A DNA stretch of 60,830 bases from a virus (IMGVR_UViG_3300025617_000023:1-60830); one strand, 5' to 3'. Shown: positions 49,689-58,582, counted from the stretch's first letter. Made by a program: numbers and translations. Notes: a model not told the origin generated them from the letters alone.

Positions 49689-50018
49689 TTATACAATATC
49701 TACGTAACTAATAACTGCATCTAATGCTTCATCTTGATCAGCTACTAAATAAAGTTCATTAGTAGGAGCAAGAATTAATTTTTCTCCTGCTGCAAGAGCG
49801 TGCAGACTGCTATTAGGCGGCACCATAACATCTTTCATAAAGTAACCTTCGACACTAGTATCATCATGTATTAGCACACTTGCATAAACTACAAAGTCTG
49901 TTAGATTAGCTAAGTTAAGACCTATAATTGTCGAACGTGTAGCTGCGTCTGTTTCTAGTGCAAGTATAGGAATAGGTCCTACTTCTTTTACTACCTTATT
50001 TTTAAATTGTGTTGCCAT
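49689..50018 (-). CDS. Small beta-sandwich-like virion protein (109 residues)
   Basis: The same plan as the 105- and 111-residue proteins: STIIGLNLANLTDFVVYASVLI, then GYFMKDVMVPPNSSLHALAAGEKLILAPTN and a final ALDAVISYVDIV. In the three, a Pro-Pro or LPAGE-like turn precedes the central strand. It lies four bases downstream of the 1111-residue fibre and upstream of the 124-residue protein. A linking or tip role in fibre assembly is a guess from position. Confidence 0.6.
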   Translation of the reverse strand: MATQFKNKVVKEVGPIPILALETDAATRSTIIGLNLANLTDFVVYASVLIHDDTSVEGYFMKDVMVPPNSSLHALAAGEKLILAPTNELYLVADQDEALDAVISYVDIV

Positions 50019-50022
50019 CTGT

Positions 50023-53000
50023 TTATCCTAATGTTAATACGTATTCAATTGCTAAGTCTTCCGCTGCTGCAAAACTAATTGACCCTGTTGCACCTGCAAC
50101 TGAAACCCAGCTAAATCCGTCCCATATTTCTAAATATCGTTGTTCTGTGTTATAACGCACCATCCCAGTTTCTCTGTATGCTGCGGCTGGACGTTGTACG
50201 TTTGATCCTACTGGAACAATAAATCCGTTGTTGCCTTCGATTTTAAAATAACCGCTTCCTTGTTGTTCAAAATTAAGTACTCCATCTATCTCAGTATTGG
50301 TTATCGTAGAACCTTTAAATGCAATATTATCAATAATTACAGAACCTGTGCCATTTGCACTGAGTGTTAAGTCGGTATTTGTTGTTTCCGTTGTAATAAC
50401 GTTACCGTCAATACTAATATCATCTACTTCAATTCTAGGTGTTTCTAGTTTATCTGCATCGATTGTTGTTACAACATTATCTTGTATATAGAATCTTATT
50501 ACACCGTCATTAGCACCAGGGGTTAGTTCTGCTGTAATACGTGTATCTAAGTCTAAATCATAAACACCATTGAGTGCAATCCAGTTGCCGTCATATCCTT
50601 CATACAAGTTGGTTTCAGTATTATAACGAATCATACCAGTTGCTGGCGTTGGGCGACTTGCTGTATCTCCTTTGGGCAATTGTAGCGCACTTGTTGAATT
50701 GATTCTAACTGTGCCGCTGTCTGCGTCTAAGTTGATGTCTCCACTTAAACTTTCAATAGTATTGCCACTTAAACGTAAATTACCAGTATCAATCTTATCG
50801 CCAGTAATAGTTGTCTGACTACTGCCTGTGGTAATTGTTATGCCACTTGATGTGTTGATATTAAAAGTTGAACTACTAAAGTCTACAGTGCCGTCTTCTT
50901 GATTTACATAAAATAGATCGCCAACTCTAAAGTCGCCTTTGTGATCTACTGAACTAAATCTTATTTGTGCATTATTTGATTCGACAATTTCGTTTGCTTG
51001 AATTACATTGTTATCGTCGTTGTCAGTTTCTTTGCCTACGCCAATGTATGCTAAGTTTTGACTGATTAGATACATCAGCACACCTGGTCCGTCGCCTACA
51101 ATGCCGTAGTTGCCGTAAACACACGCACTTGCAATTGAACGTACTTCGCCTCCGAATTCTGTTTGATCTGCTAGTGTAACAAAGTTAGCAGTTGCACCGT
51201 TGCTAAATCTTAAATCTTGTGAATTGGTAGTATCGTCAATGATTGTAGTCGAGCCATCTACTGCGTTATTAAAATGTAATAATAATTTAGTATCAGCGTC
51301 ACTTGCAAACTCTGATGATGGTTGCACAAAGTTTGATGTGTATCTTGCTAGTCCTTTTGTAACTCTAAACTCGTCTATATATCCGTTTGTAAAGTCTGCA
51401 CCGTTCCAAGTAGCACCTATTACTAAAGGTTTAGCAATATCGTAATCTGTTGAATCTACCCAAGGAGTACCTTGGCTTGCACCGTTTACAAATAATTTTG
51501 TAGTTCCTGCGCTACGACTAACTGCAATGTGATACCATGTGTTAACTAATAATGTAGGTCCAGTAATTCTATTTGCATTAAAAGAATAAAAATTAAGTTG
51601 TGCGCTTGAGTTAACATAAAGTACTGGAGCAACGTCTGTGCCTGCGCCTGCTCTAAAGTCAAATAAGTTATTTGTTACAGATACATCTGTAAGATAGAAC
51701 CAACCTTCAACAGTATAATCGCCTGTGCCAAATCCGAAGTCGTTATTTGATGCAATACCAATATAATCAGTAGTTCCATTGAGCTCTAAACTACTAGCGC
51801 CAAACTTTTTAATTGTTGTGTCTGTAGTAGGAGTTCCGTACTTGGTTATTATTTTGCCGCCACGCTCTCCGGCAGTTTCTAATCCTGTTAAATTACCATC
51901 AACATAAAACTTCCCATCTGCATCTACACCGTTGATAGTACCTGTTGCAAGCACTGTTGTACCGTCTGTGTCGTAGTATGTAAAGGTGTTTCCGTTAGCG
52001 ATAGTACCAGTTAGTCCGTCTACTCTAACTGCTGTCTGTCCAGTTCCTCGTAAGCCTGTAGAACCATCTACGCCGTATATGCCACGGTTAGCAAAGTATG
52101 TAAAGCTGTTTAGCCATTCTACTCTAGCGCCGTTAGTTACTGTAATAGCGTCTACGCCTGGGGTAATAAATGTAGCACTATGGAACAGCATGGTAGCTTC
52201 CAAGCTTGTAGCTGCTGCTACAGCGCCGTCTATGTACGCTCCGCGCCCTGCATCACCCTCGTCGAAACCTCTTGGATCTGCTGCGCTTGTAACGCTGCCT
52301 TGAGTAATAACACTGATGTTTCTAATGTAAGGTGAACGGTTGTTTCCTGATACTGTAAAGCCAGGAGCAAACTTAAATGCATATCCTGTGTAGAATCCTG
52401 AAATAGTTAAATCTTCAACTGTTGAGCCGCCATTCAATAAAAATGCATCATTACTGTTTGTAGCAACTGTTGGCGTAATATTAATACTACGTATGCTGTG
52501 GCCTTTTACAGTAACTCCTGTAGGCACAGTCATTGGAAATTCTTCTTGATAAACACCTGGATAAATGTGTATTGTATCACCACTAGTTGCTTGACTTAGT
52601 GCATACTTTAACGAACCGTACGGATCGTTAGGGTGATCACCTGTATAACTATCACTGCCGTTTTCAGCAACATAGTAAATGTTTCCTTGACGCAGTGCAA
52701 TATCTACGCCGTCAACTTCTATCGAAGTTGTTCTAACTGTTCCAGCTGTCAGTGTTCGAGTGTATACATCTGACCATTGTTTGCCGCCAGATGCAGGATC
52801 ACTTCCTAGTGCATACGTATTTGTTGCATCAGGAATAATGTCTGAATTAATTTCCGCATTAAATGTAATATTGTCAGTGTCAGCATCACCAATGGTAATA
52901 TTGCCATCTGCTGTGATTGAGCCTGTTGCAGTAATATTTCCTGTTACATTAGTATCTGCAAATATTTCTACAGTGCCAGTACCGTTAGGCGAAAACTCTA

Positions 53001-53358
53001 TATTTGTATTAGTTTCATTTGAACTAATAACATTATTTTCTAAATCTAAACTGTCAATTGTTAGACGATTTTGATAGATAACATTATCAGCTGCACCTAA
53101 ATTAAGTGTGGGCTGATTTGTTGAAATTGTAGTTCCAGTGATATTAACATCACCGATATTAGCGAGTGTGCTAACTTCTAGTGCAGGTGCTCTAGTTGTA
53201 CCAATTACATCTAAATCGTATTGAGGCGACGCATTGTTTATACCGATGCGGCTATTATTAACATCTAGATATAATAAGTCGTCCTCAAACGCAATATTTA
53301 CTCCTTCACGAAGTAAGTTTGCCTTTAAGAGCGGACCCGATATGCGACCGATAGCCAT
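50023..53358 (-). CDS. Tail-fibre-like protein with beta-helix and LamG-type lectin domain (1111 residues)
   Basis: The N-terminus (GPLLKANLLREGVNIAF, then LLYLDVNNSRIGIN) is shared with the 829-residue paralogue. A pectate-lyase-like beta-helix at about 220-420 starts IYYVAENGSDSYTGDHPNDP and passes IYPGVYQEEFPMTVP and MLFHSATFITPGVDAI. A LamG/concanavalin-like domain at about 520-700 is inserted after it: SLELNGTTDYIGIASNNDF, YTVEGWFYL, TWYHIAVSRS, TKLFVNG, and GYIDEFRVTKGLARY. After it come VYGNYGIVGDGPGVLMYL and SSVDHKGDFRVGDLFYV, which realign with the paralogue. Two copies of the G-x-x-RYNTE-x-x-x-x-E-x-x-x-G-x-W motif are near the end. It lies downstream of a 118-base leader with a micro-ORF. 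Confidence 0.78.
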   Translation of the reverse strand: MAIGRISGPLLKANLLREGVNIAFEDDLLYLDVNNSRIGINNASPQYDLDVIGTTRAPALEVSTLANIGDVNITGTTISTNQPTLNLGAADNVIYQNRLTIDSLDLENNVISSNETNTNIEFSPNGTGTVEIFADTNVTGNITATGSITADGNITIGDADTDNITFNAEINSDIIPDATNTYALGSDPASGGKQWSDVYTRTLTAGTVRTTSIEVDGVDIALRQGNIYYVAENGSDSYTGDHPNDPYGSLKYALSQATSGDTIHIYPGVYQEEFPMTVPTGVTVKGHSIRSINITPTVATNSNDAFLLNGGSTVEDLTISGFYTGYAFKFAPGFTVSGNNRSPYIRNISVITQGSVTSAADPRGFDEGDAGRGAYIDGAVAAATSLEATMLFHSATFITPGVDAITVTNGARVEWLNSFTYFANRGIYGVDGSTGLRGTGQTAVRVDGLTGTIANGNTFTYYDTDGTTVLATGTINGVDADGKFYVDGNLTGLETAGERGGKIITKYGTPTTDTTIKKFGASSLELNGTTDYIGIASNNDFGFGTGDYTVEGWFYLTDVSVTNNLFDFRAGAGTDVAPVLYVNSSAQLNFYSFNANRITGPTLLVNTWYHIAVSRSAGTTKLFVNGASQGTPWVDSTDYDIAKPLVIGATWNGADFTNGYIDEFRVTKGLARYTSNFVQPSSEFASDADTKLLLHFNNAVDGSTTIIDDTTNSQDLRFSNGATANFVTLADQTEFGGEVRSIASACVYGNYGIVGDGPGVLMYLISQNLAYIGVGKETDNDDNNVIQANEIVESNNAQIRFSSVDHKGDFRVGDLFYVNQEDGTVDFSSSTFNINTSSGITITTGSSQTTITGDKIDTGNLRLSGNTIESLSGDINLDADSGTVRINSTSALQLPKGDTASRPTPATGMIRYNTETNLYEGYDGNWIALNGVYDLDLDTRITAELTPGANDGVIRFYIQDNVVTTIDADKLETPRIEVDDISIDGNVITTETTNTDLTLSANGTGSVIIDNIAFKGSTITNTEIDGVLNFEQQGSGYFKIEGNNGFIVPVGSNVQRPAAAYRETGMVRYNTEQRYLEIWDGFSWVSVAGATGSISFAAAEDLAIEYVLTLG

Positions 53359-53403
53359 CTCTTCTCCTCAATACGGGGATCCTGTCCCTCTAGCCAAATT
53401 CTC

Positions 53404-53415
53404 AGCCTTTCGGCT
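53404..53415 (-). promoter_or_regulatory. GAAA-loop hairpin in the fibre leader
   Basis: On the minus strand AGCC-GAAA-GGCT forms a short stem with a stable GNRA loop between the micro-ORF and the fibre start. It is about 45 bases before the AGGAGAAG site, so it might influence translation. No terminator-like T-run follows. Confidence 0.35.
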
Positions 53416-53424
53416 CTTTGCTGG

Positions 53425-53469
53425 TTAACCACAGTATGGACACACAAAACAATGGTCGCTGCTTTGCAT
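53425..53469 (-). CDS. Candidate micro-ORF in the leader of the 1111-residue fibre gene
   Basis: The sequence encodes MQSSDHCFVCPYCG, 14 residues and a TAA stop. The ATG lies six bases past a late motif, so it would be translated from the very start of the transcript. Three Cys in C-x2-C-x2-C are striking for a chance peptide. Past the stop the same frame stays open for 18 more codons (PAKSRKAENLARGTGSPY), so it could also be the remains of a small zinc-ribbon gene or a readthrough product. No ribosome site is present. It is speculative, too short for firm support. Confidence 0.3.
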   Translation of the reverse strand: MQSSDHCFVCPYCG

Positions 53470-53475
53470 TAATAG

Positions 53476-53482
53476 TATTTAT
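53476..53482 (-). promoter_or_regulatory. Late promoter motif of the 1111-residue fibre gene
   Basis: The minus strand reads CGATAAATACTATTA then ATG of the micro-ORF. The real fibre ATG is 118 bases further on, the longest late leader seen here. Confidence 0.6.
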
Positions 53483-53494
53483 CGTTTTTGAAGA

Positions 53495-55984
53495 TTAACC
53501 CAGTACAAGGGTATAGATATCGACTAGTTCTTTTAAGATAGGTTCAGTAACTTCTTCGCCTTCGCCTGCTGCACGTTGCCATGCGCCGCCGTCAGATTCA
53601 TTGTATACTTCTAGGAAACCTAAACCAGGCCCAGCTTCGGTAGAATACCTAGTTTCGCCAGTTACAGGTGAAACATTTCGTTGTGCATTGTCGCCAAACG
53701 GAATAACAAGTCCTGTGGTTCCGTTAAATTTCACATATCCTAATCCTGTTGTAGTAAGTGTTAGTAAATTATCACTAATATTAGAAAAATTATTTTCTTT
53801 TATTTCAATATCAAATATATCAACAACATTTGTTGCTGTAGTTCTTCTAAGTTCTAAATCTGAATTCGATAATGTTGTTGTGATTAGATTATTATCAAAT
53901 AATACGTCACCTGTTGATAATCCATGTAAATTGGTACTGTTAAAATCTACTGAGCCAACTTGAATATCGTTTACTCTAATAATAATATTATTACTAGTAT
54001 CGTGTGCATCAATGCTATCGACTCTATCACTTGAATATATGCCACCAAAACTTAAATTACCTGAACTATAACCTTCAAATAAATTTGTATCAGTATTGTA
54101 TCTAATATCAGCAGTTTCGTTGTTTTGTTGAAGTGTAGTGCCTCGACTAATTATTAAACTTGCATTATTATCAGTATTAAACAATTCTGTTTGAGGACTT
54201 AGATTTAAATCTCCATCAAGTGTAGTAACAGTATTGCCAGTAATTCTTATATTACCTGTATCAACTCTTTCACCATCAATAAAAGTAATTTCTAAACCGT
54301 TGTTTACGTTTATACTTCCAATGCCGCTAAAGTCAATTGAGTTTGCATCAATGCTTGTTTCGCCTGTATCAAAGTCTACAAAGAACGCATCGCCTACACT
54401 AAATTTACCTTTTTGATCTGTACTGGTATGTACAATGCTTCCAGAATTTAATTCTGTTACTTCTTGACTTTTTATAGCAAGTGTGTTATCATTACTTGTG
54501 TCTTTACCTGTACCAATATAAGCGAAGTTATGTCCTATTAGATACATTAGCGTGTTAGCACCGTCTGCTTCTGCACCGTAGTTACCATACACATTTGCTG
54601 AGCCAATTGATCTCAGTTCTGCACCATAGCGTATTGATGCATCCGGCATTAGTTTGCCGCTTGCACCTTGTGTTGCATATAATCCTCTATTTGCAAAATA
54701 TGTAAATGAATTTAACCATTCTACTCTTACGCCATTGGTCATTGTAATACAATCAACACCAGGCGTCATAAATGTACAACTGTGAAACAGCATACTAGCT
54801 TCTAGACTTGCACTGTCTAATGTTGCGCCGTCTATTAGTGCGCCTTTGCCCGCATCGCCTTGTGCAAAACCTCTTGGATCGTCTGCACTTGTAACACTAC
54901 CTTTTGTAATTACAGTGACGTTTCTAATATAGGGAGAACGTGTGCTTACTAGTCCGCTGGCTGTGAACTGGAATGCATAGCCTGTATAGAAGTCTTTGAT
55001 GGTTAAATTTTCAATAGTAACATCATCTTCTAAATAAAATGCACTATTACTTTGTGTAGCAACTGTTGGTTTGATTATTACATTTCGTATGTCTTCGCCA
55101 ACTACATCAACATGTGACGGAACAGTTAGAGGAAATTCTTCTTCATACTCTCCAGGAAATATATGTATTACAGTTGGTCCTGATGTACTGCCATCCACTT
55201 GTGTAAGCGCATGTTTTAGTGTACGAAAGGCGCCATGCTGATGATCACCTACGTTAGTGTCACTTCCTAGTGTACTAACATAAAATGTATTGCCTTGTCT
55301 TCGTGCAAGACTTGAAGAGCCACTGCCGACTTCCAGAGTATCTAACACTACTACTTCACCATTTACTAAACTAGTGTAAATATCTAACCATTGTTTAGAT
55401 GCTGATCCTAAGTCACTAGTATTAGTTTGATCTGGAACAATATCACTATTAACATCAGCCGCGAACGTAACATTATCTTCGTCATTATCACCCAGCGTAA
55501 AGTCACCACTTGTGGTAATATTTCCAGTTGCATGTAGTCCGCCTGTAATATTCCAGTTACTATTAATATTAACTGTACCGTTTCCGTTTGGACGTATTTC
55601 AATATTAGTATCAGTAGTAGTTGTACTAATTGTATTAAAGTCTATTTTTAAATCGTCAGTTGCTATAGCAGTAGCACTAATATTGGTTGCAGCATTAAAA
55701 TTAATAAATCCATCGCCTCCTAGTGCTTCAATACGACTAGTATCAATTGTAAAATTTGCAATGTTATTGTAAGTTGATATTAAATTTGAAGATGCTAACG
55801 TATTAGGAATAGTTAGCGCATCAGAAGCAGCTTCTGTATTAATACCAATTTTAGCATTATTAACATCTAAGTGAAGTAACGCAGTGTCGCCGCTTGTATT
55901 TTTAAAGTTAAGATTGACGCCTTGACGTAATAGATTATCTTTTAATACCCCGCCGCCGATACGGCCATTCTGTGGTTCTGGCAT
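53495..55984 (-). CDS. Tail-fibre-like protein with beta-helix (829 residues)
   Basis: This paralogue of the 1111-residue protein shares GGVLKDNLLRQGVNLNF, a beta-helix at about 230-430 (FYVSTLGSDTNVGDHQHG, IFPGEYEEEFPLTVP, MLFHSCTFMTPGVDCITM, SFTYFANRG), VYGNYGAEADGANTLMYL, TSTDQKGKFSVGDAFFV, and the ending TGETRYSTEAG. It lacks the LamG domain. Its beta-helix suggests a trimeric fibre or tail spike that may bind or process polysaccharide. No catalytic residues could be assigned. The late motif at 56008-56014 and a GAGGAGAAG site precede the start. Confidence 0.75.
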   Translation of the reverse strand: MPEPQNGRIGGGVLKDNLLRQGVNLNFKNTSGDTALLHLDVNNAKIGINTEAASDALTIPNTLASSNLISTYNNIANFTIDTSRIEALGGDGFINFNAATNISATAIATDDLKIDFNTISTTTTDTNIEIRPNGNGTVNINSNWNITGGLHATGNITTSGDFTLGDNDEDNVTFAADVNSDIVPDQTNTSDLGSASKQWLDIYTSLVNGEVVVLDTLEVGSGSSSLARRQGNTFYVSTLGSDTNVGDHQHGAFRTLKHALTQVDGSTSGPTVIHIFPGEYEEEFPLTVPSHVDVVGEDIRNVIIKPTVATQSNSAFYLEDDVTIENLTIKDFYTGYAFQFTASGLVSTRSPYIRNVTVITKGSVTSADDPRGFAQGDAGKGALIDGATLDSASLEASMLFHSCTFMTPGVDCITMTNGVRVEWLNSFTYFANRGLYATQGASGKLMPDASIRYGAELRSIGSANVYGNYGAEADGANTLMYLIGHNFAYIGTGKDTSNDNTLAIKSQEVTELNSGSIVHTSTDQKGKFSVGDAFFVDFDTGETSIDANSIDFSGIGSINVNNGLEITFIDGERVDTGNIRITGNTVTTLDGDLNLSPQTELFNTDNNASLIISRGTTLQQNNETADIRYNTDTNLFEGYSSGNLSFGGIYSSDRVDSIDAHDTSNNIIIRVNDIQVGSVDFNSTNLHGLSTGDVLFDNNLITTTLSNSDLELRRTTATNVVDIFDIEIKENNFSNISDNLLTLTTTGLGYVKFNGTTGLVIPFGDNAQRNVSPVTGETRYSTEAGPGLGFLEVYNESDGGAWQRAAGEGEEVTEPILKELVDIYTLVLG

Positions 55985-56007
55985 GCCCTACTTCTCCTCT
56001 GACAATG

Positions 56008-56014
56008 TATTTAT
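56008..56014 (-). promoter_or_regulatory. Late promoter motif of the 829-residue fibre gene
   Basis: The minus strand reads AAATAAATAC, overlapping the end of the 192-residue gene, 24 bases before the ATG. Confidence 0.5.
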
Positions 56015-56589
56015 TTGTCTAGGTTATGAATTACTGTAACTGGTTTGCCTGTAGGCACTGGGCTTGTAAATTTAATCCACCAACCTGTGCCTGTTTCAGT
56101 ATAAGGATGATTAGGTCCTTCTTCTGCGCCGCCTGAAGTAATTTCAGCAGTTTGATGTATTGTGTAGTTTGTGGTAGGTATTTGTACTACATTTTCAATT
56201 AATACAATAATATTATTAGCAGTTGCAGGCACAGGATAATCCGGGTCGTTACTTTGTAATTCGCCAAATACAGTTTCATCTGCTGCTATATTGCCTACGC
56301 CTAAGTTTTGCCAAACAACTCCAGGATCTTGGTTAGGTTCTTTAAAACGTACTTCTCTCCATGCGCCGTTTTGATATACTTCTAATTGTTCATCCGTTGT
56401 ATTATATCGAACTTGTCCGACATTAGAACTAGTAGCTACGCCAACTTCGCCTGGACGTTCAGAAAGCGGTCCTACAGGAACAACCATAGCACGTTGACTG
56501 TCAACAATAACTTGATCGTCAATGTCGTATTGTACTCCTTTGCCTGTAATACTTCTTAAGTTAGTTGTTTGACGTTTTATTAGTCTCAT
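56011..56589 (-). CDS. Fibre-related virion protein, 192 residues
   Basis: Central to the protein is SSNVGQVRYNTTDEQLEVYQNG followed by AWREV, the same G-x-x-RYNTE-x-x-x-x-E-x-x-x-G-x-W motif that occurs near the C-termini of the 829- and 1111-residue fibres. The second half (VIVLIENVVQIPTTNYTI, TGWWIKFTSPVPTGKPVTVI) is an immunoglobulin-like beta segment common in phage adhesin-attached proteins. It is one base from the 111-residue gene. It may be a short fibre or a connector that copies the fibre fold. Confidence 0.6.
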   Translation of the reverse strand: MRLIKRQTTNLRSITGKGVQYDIDDQVIVDSQRAMVVPVGPLSERPGEVGVATSSNVGQVRYNTTDEQLEVYQNGAWREVRFKEPNQDPGVVWQNLGVGNIAADETVFGELQSNDPDYPVPATANNIIVLIENVVQIPTTNYTIHQTAEITSGGAEEGPNHPYTETGTGWWIKFTSPVPTGKPVTVIHNLDK

Positions 56590-56590
56590 T

Positions 56591-56926
56591 TTATACTTCC
56601 AAGTAACTCACGGTAGCAGCTAGATTAGTTAAGTCGCTTCCTATATCAGGTTCTGCTACAAATGCAATTTTATCGCCTTCTTCTAGTACAATTTTTTCAT
56701 TGTCAAAAGTAAATGTTTCACCCGCAGGCAATGTTAAGTTATTGATAACTCGTGTTACTGAATTACTTAAACTGGAACTTTGTGGAATTAAATGCATATC
56801 AAATGATGCCGATGCCGATGCATCATTATTACAAACTAGAATATTTGTTATTGCATACGATTTACTTGCAGGAACAGTTACTATATCTAATTGTGTAGTT
56901 GTTAATTGTTGGTTTACTATAGCCAT
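56591..56926 (-). CDS. Small beta-sandwich-like virion protein (111 residues)
   Basis: The third member of the small set: AITNILVCNNDASASASFDMHL, VINNLTLPAGETFTFDNEKIVLEEGDKIAFVA and NLAATVSYLEV. The LPAGE-x-x-x-x-x-x-K-I-V-L-E-G-D pattern is clear here and weaker in the 105- and 109-residue copies. It lies nine bases downstream of the 328-residue gene. Confidence 0.6.
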   Translation of the reverse strand: MAIVNQQLTTTQLDIVTVPASKSYAITNILVCNNDASASASFDMHLIPQSSSLSNSVTRVINNLTLPAGETFTFDNEKIVLEEGDKIAFVAEPDIGSDLTNLAATVSYLEV

Positions 56927-56935
56927 TTCTTATCC

Positions 56936-57922
56936 TTAAAACAGCATGCTAAACAGCAATGCTCTATTTTTACTTACTAATTCGTCTCTGTTGTCTTGAT
57001 CGTTGGCAAAGAATATTCCCGATTTACCTGTGTACTCGTCTGCTACATAAATCTTAGTCCCATCTAAAGGATTAGGAGGTAATAAACTAGGATCATCGTC
57101 ACTCGGTACTCTATTCAAATGCAGTGTGTCGTCTATTCTAATACTGCCAGTTCCTGATGATTTTAAAACTAAGTCTTCATTACTACTAATAGTTTCAATA
57201 GTAGATCCTGCAATTCTAATTTCATCAAATTCCCAACGATCTGCATACAGTTGGCTAACAGTGTTACCGTCAATTGCAAAAGTAATTACACTGTCAACGC
57301 CGGTATTTTCTTCGTCGTCAATTGTAATACTACTAACACTTAATACGCCGTCACCAATCTGACGCAAGAAAACGTTTGCAAAGTTAAATGCAATATAATC
57401 AACTACGGATTGCGTATTTGGGATAACATCTGCATTTGCAGCATCATATCCTGTTAGTTCTCCAAAACCGTCATATGTGAATACTTTTCTTTCATAATCA
57501 ACTGTTGGATTTACTTGTAGTCTTCCAGCTCCTGCATCTAATAGTAAATTTTGACCGCCAGTATTAATTTCATTAGTTCTTAGAGACAATAAGTTACTGT
57601 TTTGGTCATAAACAATAAATCCACTTACATCTTCATCGTATCCAAAAAATGCATGCGGCAATGTCCCTCGATTTATTTCTAAACCAGCAAATGAGTCGAA
57701 ACCTTGAATACCTGCTGAGTTTTCGTCTCCTCTATTAAGTTCAATTACTCTGTCTTCAATAGTTAGTTCAGCAGTATTAATGGTAGTAGTGTCGCCGCGT
57801 ACTAGCAAATTACCCGAAATTTCAACAGTGCCTGTTTCAAAACCTGTATCCAAATAGATAGTGCCGCCTGTTTTTACAGTTACTTTATAATTTCCGTTTG
57901 GTACGTTTAGATACTTTGACAT
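56936..57922 (-). CDS. Fibre-related virion protein, 328 residues
   Basis: The protein starts LNVPNGNYKVTVKTGGTIYLDTG and has the repeated motif GNLLVRGDTTTINTAELTIEDRVIELNRG, seen in phage fibre proteins as an N-terminal attachment segment. A middle part (VITFAIDGNTVSQLYADRWEFDEIRI, then SSNEDLVLKSSGTGSIRIDDTLHL) matches the phrase TGSVIID/DLTLSANGTG in the 1111-residue fibre. It ends with GIFFANDQDNRDELVSKNRALLFSM. It is the first fibre gene after the capsid region. No late motif was found directly before its ATG, and its ribosome site is AAGGAAT. Confidence 0.6.
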   Translation of the reverse strand: MSKYLNVPNGNYKVTVKTGGTIYLDTGFETGTVEISGNLLVRGDTTTINTAELTIEDRVIELNRGDENSAGIQGFDSFAGLEINRGTLPHAFFGYDEDVSGFIVYDQNSNLLSLRTNEINTGGQNLLLDAGAGRLQVNPTVDYERKVFTYDGFGELTGYDAANADVIPNTQSVVDYIAFNFANVFLRQIGDGVLSVSSITIDDEENTGVDSVITFAIDGNTVSQLYADRWEFDEIRIAGSTIETISSNEDLVLKSSGTGSIRIDDTLHLNRVPSDDDPSLLPPNPLDGTKIYVADEYTGKSGIFFANDQDNRDELVSKNRALLFSMLF

Positions 57923-57940
57923 TTACTATTCCTTAAAAAT

Positions 57941-57964
57941 GTGTAGGGGATTGCTCCCCTACAC
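57941..57964 (-). terminator. Hairpin terminator after the 143-residue gene
   Basis: A perfect 10-bp stem (GTGTAGGGGA with its complement) and a 4-base loop, followed on the minus strand by ATTTTTAAGG. Confidence 0.85.
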
Positions 57965-57978
57965 GTTTACTTTGCTTA

Positions 57979-58410
57979 TTAATCAACTGGATCGTCTGAC
58001 TCAAAGTCATCTGCGTCTGGTGCGCCGTCAACGTTGTCAATAGTTGCATCATCACCAGCTTCTTCTATTTCAACTGCACCGTCTGTTGTGCTGTCTGAGA
58101 AGTTCCAAGCAATGCTTGCGCCTGTGTCAAGTGTTACTTTGCGTCCTGCAATTTTAGTTACTTGACGCGGTGTTGCGCCATCATCTAAAACTGTAATTGT
58201 CATTTCGCCTGCTGCAACATCACCTGAAGCTTTGTCTACTAATACACAATCTTCTGTTGCTGTACCATCTGTGCAACGGAATTTTTTACTTCCAAGCTGC
58301 TTTACAATCCAGCCGTTTACTGAACCGGCGCCGTTGTGAAACTGTACTTTAATTTCGTCACCGCCTGCTGTAGGTGGTCCGAAGAATCTTTTATTAATTG
58401 GTCTTCCCAT
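57979..58410 (-). CDS. Conserved small virion protein next to gp23, 143 residues
   Basis: The protein is compact: GRPINKRFFGPPTAGGDEIKV, then VNGWIVKQLGSKKFRCTDGT, MTITVLDDGATPRQVTKIAGRKVTLDTG and an acidic tail of about 35 residues (EEAGDDATIDNVDG, DDFESDDPVD). I recall this as strongly conserved near gp23 in marine T4-like phages, function unknown. The acidic tail and place between capsid and fibres suggest a capsid-decoration or head-tail role. Terminators on both sides and its own promoter make it a single-gene transcript, as for abundant virion proteins. Confidence 0.65.
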   Translation of the reverse strand: MGRPINKRFFGPPTAGGDEIKVQFHNGAGSVNGWIVKQLGSKKFRCTDGTATEDCVLVDKASGDVAAGEMTITVLDDGATPRQVTKIAGRKVTLDTGASIAWNFSDSTTDGAVEIEEAGDDATIDNVDGAPDADDFESDDPVD

Positions 58411-58497
58411 TTGTTTTCTCCTTTAAAACGTTCTAGGTTTACGCAGTGGGTCAGTTCTGCATAAGTCCGCGTTACACGGCACGATTTACGACATAAG

Positions 58498-58504
58498 TAT
58501 TTAT
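58498..58504 (-). promoter_or_regulatory. Late promoter motif of the 143-residue gene
   Basis: The minus strand reads TGATAAATAC; the leader to the ATG at 58410 is about 80 bases with an AAAGGAG site at the end. The leader is C-rich in its middle, and no clear hairpin was found. Confidence 0.6.
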
Positions 58505-58534
58505 CAATTGTATAGATATAGATATGTAGTCGTA

Positions 58535-58560
58535 AAAATAGGCGCCGTAGCGCCTATTTT
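58535..58560 (-). terminator. Strong hairpin terminator after gp23
   Basis: GGCGC and GCGCC with a 4-base loop are extended by AAAATA and TATTTT for an 11-bp stem. It lies about 20 bases past the gp23 stop. Confidence 0.9.
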
Positions 58561-58582
58561 AGTTTTTACTAAAAAGTAAAAC

